A stretch of 64,000 bases of DNA, from the NCBI RefSeq assembly GCF_011603255.1, contig NZ_JAANCM010000010.1, positions 62,001 through 126,000 of the forward strand. Reading direction: 5' to 3'. Position 1 is the first letter of the stretch, and every line of letters starts with the position of its first letter. The notes beneath the pieces are model-generated. The model saw nothing but the letters and a program-made list of their open reading frames with translations, did no database searches and had not been told where the DNA came from. The DNA comes from Ferranicluibacter rubi. GTDB taxonomy: Bacteria > Pseudomonadota > Alphaproteobacteria > Rhizobiales > Rhizobiaceae. Positions 56,215 through 64,000 of the stretch are shown here, piece by piece. Both the position numbers and the translations under genes were made by a program.

Positions 56215-57243
56215 TCAGCAATCCGGGTAGTAGGGGCTGACCTCGACCAAACAATCGAGCCGCTCGCCCAGTTCTTGCCCAAGCGCCGTCATGCCGTCGG
56301 GATCGCCGTGCTGCGCTAGAAACACAGACTGGCTGTCCGCGCCGGGTGCGTGCGTATAACAATGGGCATGAAGCGACGAGCCGCCCCCGCCCTTGGCCGG
56401 CGTCATACGGATGACCTCAAGGTGCAGAATGTCGGTGCGGGGCATGACGAAGAGCTGATCCGAAACCACGATCAGCGCCTCGCCGTCTGCTGACAGCCCA
56501 AGCATCCGCTGCCGGTCCTTGACCAGGTCTTCTGGGTCGCGCACGTATTCGAGCTCCGTCTCGCCCGGCGCAAGGCGGCCAGCCTGTGCCATGCGCGCTG
56601 TCCCGACATCCCCGTCGAACGCGAGAGGCAGGAAGCCTGTCACCCATTCTCGTTCTCTCGCGCTGAGAGCCAGGCGAAAGCCCGTTATCAGCGTCACGTG
56701 GCAGGCGGTTCTAAGGCGCGGGTCGCGATCCTCGGACGGGTTTTGCAAGCCGTGCGACTGCCAATCCGGTGGCCAGGCTGTCAGCGAGACCTCAGCCAGC
56801 CCCGACCGCCACGCGGCGGCGACGGTGTTCCACCGCTGACCGACCGGCGCGGGTCCGAGCGATGCCGTTAGATGGTCCGCGACGCGCCGAAGATTGGCGT
56901 GCGCGTCGTCCTTAAACCACGCAAGGGCGGTAAAACGGATGATCGGAAACTGGGGTGGGATGCGCTCGAAGGCGCTCGCCGTCCAAGGCGCAAGTGCGCC
57001 TGGTAGGGGTTCGGCATCGGTAAGGACGAGCGCTGGCCATTCGTAGATCGGATCGGGCAGACAGCCGCAGCGCGCCAAGACTTCCTTGCGCGTTTCGTGA
57101 CGGGGTAAGCGCCAGTCGTCCGCAAGGCGGAGGATCGGGTTCATGCCATCGGGAAGGATTGGAACCTCAGCCGGCGCGGGGCCGTCGGGCCAGGACGTCA
57201 GCGGCACCAGCGCGACCTGCGTGCGGCGGAAAAGGCGGTCCAA
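56215..57243 (-). CDS. Hypothetical cytoplasmic protein, up to 342 aa
   Basis: No signal peptide. Tryptophan- and proline-rich N-terminal region (ADDWRLPRHETRKEVLARCG, IRFTALAWFKDD), central helix (LTAWPPDWQSHGLQNP) and a mixed C-terminal domain (ALIVVSDQLFVMPRTD). The open frame begins with TTG at 57243; ATG at 57144 is an alternative. Not recognised. It precedes the exported 55261 gene by 72 bp on the same strand. Codon use is high-GC like the plasmid. Confidence 0.55.
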   Translation of the reverse strand: MDRLFRRTQVALVPLTSWPDGPAPAEVPILPDGMNPILRLADDWRLPRHETRKEVLARCGCLPDPIYEWPALVLTDAEPLPGALAPWTASAFERIPPQFPIIRFTALAWFKDDAHANLRRVADHLTASLGPAPVGQRWNTVAAAWRSGLAEVSLTAWPPDWQSHGLQNPSEDRDPRLRTACHVTLITGFRLALSAREREWVTGFLPLAFDGDVGTARMAQAGRLAPGETELEYVRDPEDLVKDRQRMLGLSADGEALIVVSDQLFVMPRTDILHLEVIRMTPAKGGGGSSLHAHCYTHAPGADSQSVFLAQHGDPDGMTALGQELGERLDCLVEVSPYYPDC

Positions 57244-57320
57244 AAATCGTATCGCGGCCTCCGTTCAAGTTCGCCGCTCGGCAACGTGTACCGGTAGAAT
57301 ACAAGATAGGCGCTGCCCAT

Positions 57321-57344
57321 GTCCACGTGTGCCCGCACGTGGAC
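57321..57344. repeat. 9-6-9 inverted repeat GTCCACGTG / CACGTGGAC
   Basis: Perfect arms (57321-57329, 57336-57344), followed by CTTTTTTT at 57351-57358. It could be a plus-strand terminator or an operator upstream of the minus-strand gene ending at 57243. Confidence 0.45.
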
Positions 57345-57533
57345 CTGAAACTTTTTTTGGTTACAATGGAGTAAGTTTGCGGAGCAGATCAGAGCGCTCA
57401 GGATCCGATCCTGGCACTATGCCATCCCATGTCGTTCAAGTGACGCGCGGCAGGCTGCGTCGCGAAGAACATTGTGTCAATCGTCGAGCCGATGAATAGG
57501 CGGCGGTTAACACCCATATGCATATATTCGACT

Positions 57534-57857
57534 ATGTACCTTTCGACACCGCTGACACACCTTCTAATTTATCTTGTGATCAACGTCGTGGTCTACTGCG
57601 TCTACTGGTGGGATAAGAAAGCTGCGGTAGAGGGAGCGTGGCGCGTTCGCGAGAGCACGCTGCTCTGGCTGGCTATTGTCGGTGGAAGCCTTGGTGCCCT
57701 TGCCGCCCAGCAAGTACTTGGGCACAAAACGCGCAAAGAGCCGTTCCGCAGCATTCTGATGACAATTGGAGCGCTGCATGTAGGACTGGGCGTCGTATGG
57801 ATTGCTGCACCAAATCTTGTGGTCGAGGCGTTATCGCATATGAGGTCGTCACTGTGA
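57534..57857 (+). CDS. DUF1294 membrane protein, 107 aa
   Basis: MYLSTPLTHLLIYLVINVVV start; ATG 57492 is an upstream option. Three hydrophobic helices. The DUF1294 signature is WWDKKAAVEGAWRVRESTLL followed by GGSLGALAAQQVLGHKTRKE. Family function unknown; often fused to cold-shock domains elsewhere, but stand-alone here. Isolated gene. Confidence 0.8.
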   Translation: MYLSTPLTHLLIYLVINVVVYCVYWWDKKAAVEGAWRVRESTLLWLAIVGGSLGALAAQQVLGHKTRKEPFRSILMTIGALHVGLGVVWIAAPNLVVEALSHMRSSL

Positions 57858-58007
57858 TTCAGAGATTTATGATATAGGTTCCCAGGCGGCGACCACCTGT
57901 GCTTTCGACTTTGGTGAGGATGATTGCCTGTCAGGAATGCGCCTCGGCAAATATGCTTGAATTGCGCGAGAAGCAGATGCTGCGGCTGCTAAACAAAGCT
58001 CTGGCGG

Positions 58008-58589
58008 CTACGTCAGGTCGTGAAGGTCTTTGCCCAAGGCCGGTCTCAATTGCCACTCACTAAATTTTACCTCCAAACCTGAACGTTCGGGGGTACAGCA
58101 CATGGGTCCAATGAGATAATGGTCCGCTTTCGGGAATGGGCAGAGGCGCACCAGTGGCCAGGTCTGCCTATCGTGTGAAGCTTGTATTCTCAGAACGCCG
58201 CTCTGGACGGTCACCCTTATCCAGAAATCTGATGGGTCGCCGCCATAACGCCCCGTTGCCCAGTCGGAGGCTTCATTCGTCAGCACACTGCCGAGCAAGC
58301 CATATCCGTCTGAGAACTCGATCCCGGTCTTGACCCACCGTCTTTCGTCGAGCCTGACCATCAGGCCGGCCTGATCGTAGAGATGCGTGAAATTTGCCTG
58401 AACCCGAACCTGGGCGGTGAAATCGCCTTCGGTCTGGAATGCATAGAAGTGGCCGTTGTCGCGCACAAAGCCATAGTGCGTTTCTCGCCAAAAATCCGTG
58501 TTGGCGTCGGTCGTCACGGAAAGCTCGGTATCCGACGCATGTGATTTTGTGGGCTCATTGAGCCACAGTCCACTTTTAAGACTCTGCAA
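58008..58589 (-). CDS. DUF1349 (concanavalin-like) protein, 193 aa
   Basis: The TTG at 58589 with GGAG seven bases upstream gives LQSLKSGLWLNEP, matching family length; the frame continues upstream without protein-like composition. Motifs: TDFWRETHYGFVRDNGHFYA, LYDQAGLMVRLDERRWVKTG, IEFSDGYGLLGSVLTN. DUF1349 proteins (YesU-like) have a lectin/glucanase fold of unknown substrate. Isolated on the minus strand. Confidence 0.8.
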   Translation of the reverse strand: MQSLKSGLWLNEPTKSHASDTELSVTTDANTDFWRETHYGFVRDNGHFYAFQTEGDFTAQVRVQANFTHLYDQAGLMVRLDERRWVKTGIEFSDGYGLLGSVLTNEASDWATGRYGGDPSDFWIRVTVQSGVLRIQASHDRQTWPLVRLCPFPKADHYLIGPMCCTPERSGLEVKFSEWQLRPALGKDLHDLT

Positions 58590-59014
58590 CGGACGTCTCC
58601 TATGACAACGAGCGGACTTGCTCGGCCGCACCTCTTGTATAACAGTCGTTTCCAGAGAGCCCAATTGCCGCCAACAGGCAAGATCTGAGATGCGTCCTCC
58701 GCTCTGCGCCGACAGCAGCATGCCGCCCAAAGTAGACGTCTGACACCAGAAAGGGATGCTGCCTGCTAGGCCTAAAACGCGGCAGTGGAGGTAACGACGA
58801 GCGCATCTAAGCCTAAGTGTCGGAATTGCAAGCTCAGTGATGATGAGGTGGTTTCGTTGACTGGATCGAGACGCTTGCTGGATTAAGGCATCCACTGATC
58901 TGGATGGGTGCAATCATATCATGCCATCGCGGCACTTCACCGCCTCCGCCGAATGCTTACGCTAGATCTTCATCGTTACCTAGATCAAACCCCGGCAACC
59001 TGTCCACCATAGAG
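58590..59014. other. Intergenic region with no recognised gene
   Basis: About 425 bp between the DUF1349 gene and the ABC transporter operon end. No terminator or repeat stood out. Confidence 0.4.
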
Positions 59015-60679
59015 CTAAGCAGTTTCTCTCCGAGTCTGCCATTTCGGCAACGGAACTGCGTTGAGCAACGTTCTTGTGTAATCGTGGAGGGGCGTGGCGA
59101 AGAGTGCAGTGGTTTCGTTCTCCTCGACAATACGACCTTGCTTCATGACGAGGATGCGATCGGCGAAGTGGCGCACGATCGGCAGGTCATGCGTGATGAA
59201 GATATAGGACAGGCCAAGCCGGTTGCGCAGATCCGCCAGCAGATCGATGACCTGCGCCTGGATCGACACATCGAGGGCCGAAACCGCCTCGTCGCAAATG
59301 ATGAGTTCCGGCTCGCTGGCAAGCGCGCGGGCGATGGCGATCCGCTGGCGCTGTCCGCCGGAAAACTGGTGGATGTAGCGTCCTTCGTGTTCGGCCTTCA
59401 GTCCGACGAGTTCCAGAAGCTCGACGACACGGTCTCTCCAGCGCGCGCGTGGCAGGATGTCGCCGTGGATCTGCCACGGTTCCGAGATGATCGACCGGAC
59501 GCTCATGCGCGGGTTCATCGAGCCGTAGGGGTCCTGAAACACCATCTGGACCCGGCGACGAAATGCCATCAGGTCTTTCCCCGTGAGATCGAAGATGTTC
59601 TGCCCGGCAAAGATAGCCTTGCCCGATGTCGGCTCGTTCAGGCGCATCAGCATGCGCGCGACGCTCGATTTGCCGGAGCCGCTCTCGCCGACGATACCCA
59701 GCGTTTCGCCTTTGCAAAGATGAAAGCCGACATCCTCCACCGCCTTGAACACCGATTTTCCGGCAAACGCGCCGGATGACAGGACGTAGTCTTTGCCGAG
59801 CCCTTCCACCTTCAGCAGCACCTCTTCGGCGCGTTCTCTGGAGCGCTTGTGACCGGCATCGGCAGCCTCGCCATGCGGCAGCGCGGCGATCAGTTTCCGG
59901 GTATAGGCGTGTTGCGGCGTCTCGAACACGTCTCTGGCCGGTCCGGCCTCTACCACCTTGCCGCTATTCATCACGATGATCCGGTCCGCCATGGACGCCG
60001 CCACCTCGAGATCGTGGGTAATCATGATCAGCGCCATGCCGGTCTCGCGCTGCAGATCGCGCAGCAGGTCCAGGATCTGTGCCTGAACGCTGACGTCGAG
60101 CGCCGTGGTCGGTTCGTCGGCAATCAGGATATCGGGTTTCAGCGCGATGGCGATGGCGATCATGATGCGCTGGCGCTGGCCGCCGGAGAACTGGTGCGGA
60201 TAATGATCGACGCGCTGCTCGGGCTCGGGAATGCCGACGCGGCGCATGAGGTCGAGGATCCGGGAGCGCAGGTCGCCGCGGCCTTCGCCATGGCTGCGAT
60301 AGACTTCCTCTATCTGTCGGCCGACTGTGTAGACCGGGTTCAGCGAGGCGAGGGGATCCTGGAAAATCATCGCGATGCGCCGTCCGTTGAGGGCGCGCCG
60401 CTTGTCCTCGTCGAGGCGCGCAAGCTCCTGGCCATCGAACAGGCAGCGACCGGAGACGATGTGGCCGGGCGGGCAATCGACCAGCCCCATCAGCGTGCTG
60501 GTGCTGACGCTTTTGCCCGAGCCGCTCTCGCCGAGAATGACCAGCGTCTCGCCGCGCGCGACATGGAAGGAGACATCATCGACCGCGCGGACGGGATCGC
60601 CATCGGACAGGAAGTCGACCGTCAGTCCCTCAACCTGAAGGATGGGTGCGGGCATTCTCGCGTCGTCGATCTTGCTCAT
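59015..60679 (-). CDS. Dipeptide-type ABC transporter fused ATP-binding protein
   Basis: 554 aa with two complete ATPase cassettes. Domain 1: Walker A GESGSGKS (about residue 50), signature FSGGQRQRI, Walker [12 protein letters not shown]. Domain 2: [34 protein letters not shown]. This is the DppD-DppF fusion common in rhizobial peptide or opine importers. Start [14 protein letters not shown] at 60679 overlaps the permease stop by 4 bp. Energises uptake. Confidence 0.93.
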   Translation of the reverse strand: MSKIDDARMPAPILQVEGLTVDFLSDGDPVRAVDDVSFHVARGETLVILGESGSGKSVSTSTLMGLVDCPPGHIVSGRCLFDGQELARLDEDKRRALNGRRIAMIFQDPLASLNPVYTVGRQIEEVYRSHGEGRGDLRSRILDLMRRVGIPEPEQRVDHYPHQFSGGQRQRIMIAIAIALKPDILIADEPTTALDVSVQAQILDLLRDLQRETGMALIMITHDLEVAASMADRIIVMNSGKVVEAGPARDVFETPQHAYTRKLIAALPHGEAADAGHKRSRERAEEVLLKVEGLGKDYVLSSGAFAGKSVFKAVEDVGFHLCKGETLGIVGESGSGKSSVARMLMRLNEPTSGKAIFAGQNIFDLTGKDLMAFRRRVQMVFQDPYGSMNPRMSVRSIISEPWQIHGDILPRARWRDRVVELLELVGLKAEHEGRYIHQFSGGQRQRIAIARALASEPELIICDEAVSALDVSIQAQVIDLLADLRNRLGLSYIFITHDLPIVRHFADRILVMKQGRIVEENETTALFATPLHDYTRTLLNAVPLPKWQTRRETA

Positions 60680-61590
60680 CGGGCAGTCTTTCTCAGCGCC
60701 TGCAACCGCCAGCGCTGTTGCGGGTCGGCGACGGTGCGCGCCCAGTTGGAGAGAATGTTGAGCGACAAGGTCGTCATCATGATCGCAAGGCCCGGCCAGA
60801 AGGCGATCCACCACGCCGTCTGCAGATAGCCGCGCCCGTTCGCCACCATGGCACCCCAGGTGAAATCGGGTGGCTGTATGCCGAGGCCGAGGAAGCTTAG
60901 CGCGGACTCGGCAAGGATCACGGTCGCAAAATCGATGGCCGAGATCGTGACCAGCGTCGGCAGAACGAGCGGCGCGATATGGTGGAAGACGATGCGCACC
61001 GGCGAAGCGCCCATCGAACGGGCCGCGCTCACGAACATCCGCTCGCGAAGCTCCAGCACCTCTGCGCGGGCGGTTCGCAGGTAGATCGGCAGGCGCGTGA
61101 TCGCCAGCACGATGACGAGGTTCGTCATGCTCGGCCCGAGCGTATAGAGGACGATCAGGGCGAGGAGAAGCGAGGGAAAGCTCATGATCACATCGGCGAA
61201 ACGCTGTATGACATGGCTGTACCAGCGCTCGGAATAGCCGGCGATCAGGCCGAGCGCGCCGCCGACCAGCATGGAGCTGAACACGGCGGCCGCAGCGATC
61301 AGGATCGTGTTCTGCGCGCCGACGATCAGTCGCGCAAGGATGGGGCGCCCGAGCGTGTCTGCCCCGAGCACGTAGAGAAAGCCGCCATTAAAGGTGAAAG
61401 GCGCAAGGTTACGCTGGCGCAGGCCGAGCCGTGCGGCGGCGTCGCCGACGAGCAAGGGGCCGAACAGGACCAGGAGCAGAAGCAGCACGAGAAAGAGGGC
61501 GGAAGCAAACGCCATCTTGTCGCGCCAAAGGTAGGAGAGGAGCGGCATGCGCGGAGAGATCGCCGCGACGGGAGCCGAAAGAAGCGTCAT
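60676..61590 (-). CDS. ABC transporter permease, DppC-like
   Basis: 304 aa, about six membrane helices, with the EAA-like loop (SMGASPVRIVFHHIAPLVLP). N-terminal segment of the DppC/OppC type (LWRDKMAFASALFLVLLLLL). Lies 12 bp after the DppB-like gene. Forms the membrane channel with it. Confidence 0.92.
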   Translation of the reverse strand: MTLLSAPVAAISPRMPLLSYLWRDKMAFASALFLVLLLLLVLFGPLLVGDAAARLGLRQRNLAPFTFNGGFLYVLGADTLGRPILARLIVGAQNTILIAAAAVFSSMLVGGALGLIAGYSERWYSHVIQRFADVIMSFPSLLLALIVLYTLGPSMTNLVIVLAITRLPIYLRTARAEVLELRERMFVSAARSMGASPVRIVFHHIAPLVLPTLVTISAIDFATVILAESALSFLGLGIQPPDFTWGAMVANGRGYLQTAWWIAFWPGLAIMMTTLSLNILSNWARTVADPQQRWRLQALRKTAR

Positions 61591-61602
61591 CGGGCGTGCC
61601 TT

Positions 61603-62517
61603 CTAGTAACGGATGCGGGGGTCGAGGAATGCGTAGAGAAGATCGATTGCGATGTTGAGAAGGAAGATCGCGACGGCCGTCACGAGGATCGTCGACTGGA
61701 CGACCGCGAAATCGCGCTGGATGATCGAGTCGATCATCAGCTTGCCGATGCCCGGCCAGCCGAAGATGGATTCGACCACGACCGCGCCGTTGACGAGCCC
61801 TGTCGCAAGATCCCCCGCCACCGTGACGATCGGCAGCAGCGAATTGCGCAGCGCATGGCCGAAGATGATCTCGCGGCGCGGCATGCCCTTGGCCCGGGCC
61901 GTCTTGATATAGGCGGCGGACAGGGCCGATAGCATCGTGCCGCGAACCACCTGCACCAGCAGCCCGAACGGCCGCAGCGTCAGCACGAAAATCGGGAGCA
62001 CCCAGTGCGCCGCACTTCCCGTGCCGGAGGTCGGCAGCAACCCGAACCCGACGGCGAAGAGAAGGATGCCGACGATGGCGATCCAGAAATCGGGCGCGCT
62101 GGCGCCGGCCAGCGACACGAGGCTGGCGATGCGGTCGAACAAGCTGCCCGGACGCGCCGCAGCGAGCGATCCGACAACGATAGCCAGCGACGTCGCAAGC
62201 GCGATGGCCAAAAAGGCAAGCTTCAGCGTTTCGGGAAACGCCTCCAGCGCGACCTCCATGGCCGAGCGGTTCTGCCGAAGGGATTGGCCGAAATCGAGTT
62301 GTGCGAGATTGCCGAGATAGGTGAAGAACTGGACGATCGCCGGCTGATCGAGCCCGTTCAGCCGTGCAAACTGGGCGCGCGCATCGGCGCTCGCGTCCAG
62401 GGGCAGGTAGAGCGCGGAGGGATCACCTGTCAGGCGTGTCAGAAAGAAGACGAGCGTGACGAGGCCGATGATCGAGATCAGGCTGTACGACGCACGACGT
62501 CCGAGATAGCGGAGCAT
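61603..62517 (-). CDS. ABC transporter permease, DppB-like
   Basis: 304 aa, begins MLRYLGRRASYSLISIIGLV, the DppB/OppB start, with six helices and an EAA-like loop (ARAKGMPRREIIFGHALRNS). Follows the binding-protein gene across an intergenic hairpin. Confidence 0.92.
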   Translation of the reverse strand: MLRYLGRRASYSLISIIGLVTLVFFLTRLTGDPSALYLPLDASADARAQFARLNGLDQPAIVQFFTYLGNLAQLDFGQSLRQNRSAMEVALEAFPETLKLAFLAIALATSLAIVVGSLAAARPGSLFDRIASLVSLAGASAPDFWIAIVGILLFAVGFGLLPTSGTGSAAHWVLPIFVLTLRPFGLLVQVVRGTMLSALSAAYIKTARAKGMPRREIIFGHALRNSLLPIVTVAGDLATGLVNGAVVVESIFGWPGIGKLMIDSIIQRDFAVVQSTILVTAVAIFLLNIAIDLLYAFLDPRIRY

Positions 62518-62565
62518 GGCAGGCCCTCGTTTGAGACTGTATCAGCCGGCAAAGAGCCGGCATGG

Positions 62566-62600
62566 GGAAAGACGCGCGGCAAGGCGCCGCGCGTCTTTCC
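62566..62600 (-). terminator. Strong hairpin between binding-protein and permease genes
   Basis: A perfect 15-bp stem (62566-62580 with 62586-62600) and a 5-nt loop. The minus-strand arm starts GGAAAGACGCGCGGC. No long T-run follows, so it may attenuate or stabilise the upstream mRNA. Confidence 0.7.
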
Positions 62601-62604
62601 GTCC

Positions 62605-64000
62605 TCAGGACTTGATGCCGATATTGGCCAGCGGGATTTCGCTGTTGGTGGTGATATCCGGCTTCCAGTCGAGGCGCTTGCCGACGCGCGTGTAGCCGAT
62701 CATGTGGAACATCGGGATATCGGACACGACATCGGTGCGGACCTTGGCAAAAAGGGCCTTGAACTTCGCCGTGCGGTCATCGCCGGTTGCCGCCAGGGCC
62801 TCGTCCACCTGCTTGTCGAGCGCCGGGTCGTTCACGGTCGCATAGTTGCCGGTCGAGCGGTAGAAGATCGGAATGGTAAATGCCGCATCGCCCTTGTTGT
62901 TGTCGTGCATCATCTGCAGCATGTTGGCGCCCCGGTTTTCAGGGTATGGCTTCTGCAGGTACCGCAGCCAGTCGGCGACGTCGAGCATGGTCAGCTTCAC
63001 GTTCAGCCCGGCGTCCTGCCACATGGCGACCATGGCCTCCATGGCTTCCGAGCCGTTGGGATAGATGCCGTTGCGGCCGATGAGAGTGATCTCAGTCTCG
63101 ACCGGGACGCCCGCAGCCTTTGCCTCTTCCACCAGCTTCTTGGCCTCAGCGGCATCATATGTCCATGGCGAGAGGGCATCGTCATGCCCGTTGATGCCGG
63201 GCACGACCATCTGCGACGCGCGCTTGATGTCGTCTCCGAACAATTGGGCAAGCCCGTCCCAGTCGATGGCGAGGTTCAGAGCCTTGCGGATGCGCAGATC
63301 GTCAAGAGGCGGCTGCGCCGCATCGATGCGGATCGCCGTCGTCTCGGAGTTGAGATAGGAAAAATCCGTTTCCGGATTGGAGGCATCCTGGATCGCGATC
63401 GACGGGGTCAGGTCGGCCTCGCCGGTCTCGATCATGGCGGCCCTGATCGAGGATTCCGCGCGCCAGACATAGGTCGCGGCCGTCACTTTCGGTTTGTCGC
63501 CCCAGTATTTGTCGAAACTGACAAGTTCGACGGTCTGCGTATTGAAGGTCTTCAGGCGAAACGGTCCCGTGCCGACCGGATCGTTGACGGCCTTGTCGGC
63601 CGGCGTCTTCGGCGACACCACCATGACCACGCTGAGCAAGGTGGGAAGGATCGGCTCCGGGCGATCGGACTTGATCTCGACAGTCAGGTCGTCAAGGGCC
63701 GTCACCGTCAGCTTGGCATCGCCGAACTTCGCCATATTGTTGCAGTTCAGCTTGCCGCCCGTCATGCGCTCGATGGAAAAGGCGACCGCCGCCGCGTTGA
63801 AGGGCTCGCCATCCTGGAAGGTCACGCCATCCCTGAGCTTCAGCCGCCATGTCTGCGGATCGACCTGGCTCCATTCGGTCGCGAGCTTCGGGCGAGGCTG
63901 CCCGGTCGCCGCATCGATGACCGTCAGCGGCTCCACCACGTTCTGGGCGAGGATCTGCCCGACATTGGTGATGATGGTGCCGCAGGGCTCGAGATTCGCC
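62605..64000 (-). CDS. ABC transporter substrate-binding protein, family 5 (5' partial)
   Basis: The frame stays open to base 64000 (reading ANLEPCGTIITNVGQILAQN before the internal GTG at 63937-63939), so the start is outside the window. SBP_bac_5 features: YRLKLRDGVTFQDGEPF-type TWRLKLRDGVTFQDG, NDPVGTGPFRL, and NLAIDWDGLAQ. Periplasmic receptor for a peptide, opine or similar ligand; substrate not determinable. It heads the operon with the two permeases and the ATPase. Confidence 0.92.
   Translation of the reverse strand, partial: ANLEPCGTIITNVGQILAQNVVEPLTVIDAATGQPRPKLATEWSQVDPQTWRLKLRDGVTFQDGEPFNAAAVAFSIERMTGGKLNCNNMAKFGDAKLTVTALDDLTVEIKSDRPEPILPTLLSVVMVVSPKTPADKAVNDPVGTGPFRLKTFNTQTVELVSFDKYWGDKPKVTAATYVWRAESSIRAAMIETGEADLTPSIAIQDASNPETDFSYLNSETTAIRIDAAQPPLDDLRIRKALNLAIDWDGLAQLFGDDIKRASQMVVPGINGHDDALSPWTYDAAEAKKLVEEAKAAGVPVETEITLIGRNGIYPNGSEAMEAMVAMWQDAGLNVKLTMLDVADWLRYLQKPYPENRGANMLQMMHDNNKGDAAFTIPIFYRSTGNYATVNDPALDKQVDEALAATGDDRTAKFKALFAKVRTDVVSDIPMFHMIGYTRVGKRLDWKPDITTNSEIPLANIGIKS

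Noticed and set aside
59849..60829. Plus-strand frame of 326 codons opposite the ABC ATPase gene
   Set aside because: Antisense to two complete ATP-binding cassettes; composition is typical of a reverse-complement shadow.
60979..61932. Plus-strand frame rich in charged residues opposite the permeases
   Set aside because: Highly polar product mirrors hydrophobic helices on the other strand, a usual antisense effect.

Overview
The window reads as part of a repABC plasmid from an alphaproteobacterium of the order Hyphomicrobiales (a Rhizobium, Agrobacterium or Ensifer relative). The GC content is high. One strand carries a quorum-sensing-type traI-trb operon divergent from repABC, the arrangement known from Ti plasmids and related rhizobial plasmids. 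A traCDG | oriT | traAFBH block and a cluster of rhizobial plasmid 'leading-region' genes support the same assignment. No rRNA, tRNA or CRISPR was seen.

Layout. 1-14.4 kb: establishment region, with a giant methylase-helicase fusion (5' end outside the window), a ParB-domain protein, a DUF7007-like protein, an ArdC-type antirestriction protein, two copies of a DUF736 gene flanking a Fic gene, several small ORFs and a WGR protein. 14.7-23.8 kb: an alcohol-dehydrogenase remnant, a thermonuclease-like protein, traG-traD-traC on the minus strand, an oriT core, then traA-traF-traB-traH on the plus strand. 23.8-26.5 kb: a DUF5615/DUF433 toxin-antitoxin-like pair, a small XRE regulator, traM and traR. 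26.7-36.9 kb: traI-trbBCDEJKLFGHI, encoding the mating-pair type IV secretion system and its AHL synthase. 37-40.8 kb: repA-repB-(antisense ctRNA)-repC. 41-46.3 kb: an accessory stretch with a periplasmic PL5 alginate lyase, a broken DUF7673 gene, and a chemoreceptor-CheW pair. 46.3-53.4 kb: an IS3 remnant, then a tyrosine recombinase / DUF1403 / ScpB-like module split by a compact TniA-TniB-TniQ transposon whose ends and 6-bp target duplication can be read. 53.4-58.6 kb: repeated TTTTGCGAC motifs, a small membrane protein, four exported or unknown proteins, a DUF1294 membrane protein and a DUF1349 protein. 59-64 kb: a dipeptide-type ABC importer operon whose binding-protein gene runs off the right edge.

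How it works together. TraA (relaxase-helicase), TraC/TraD and TraG should process oriT DNA and deliver it to the Trb channel. TraI, TraR and TraM form the quorum switch, and a shared AATCCTACA-containing motif upstream of traI and in the traC-traA gap may be its operator. ArdC, the methylase-helicase and DUF736-type genes probably help the plasmid establish in a new host. Decay is visible in several places: frameshifted tails of the ParB-like and DUF7007-like genes, an amber codon in one DUF736 copy, an in-frame stop in DUF7673, and IS3 and dehydrogenase fragments. The most interesting part is the recombinase-DUF1403-ScpB module with its dyad, cut by the TniABQ element, next to the TTTTGCGAC repeat clusters.
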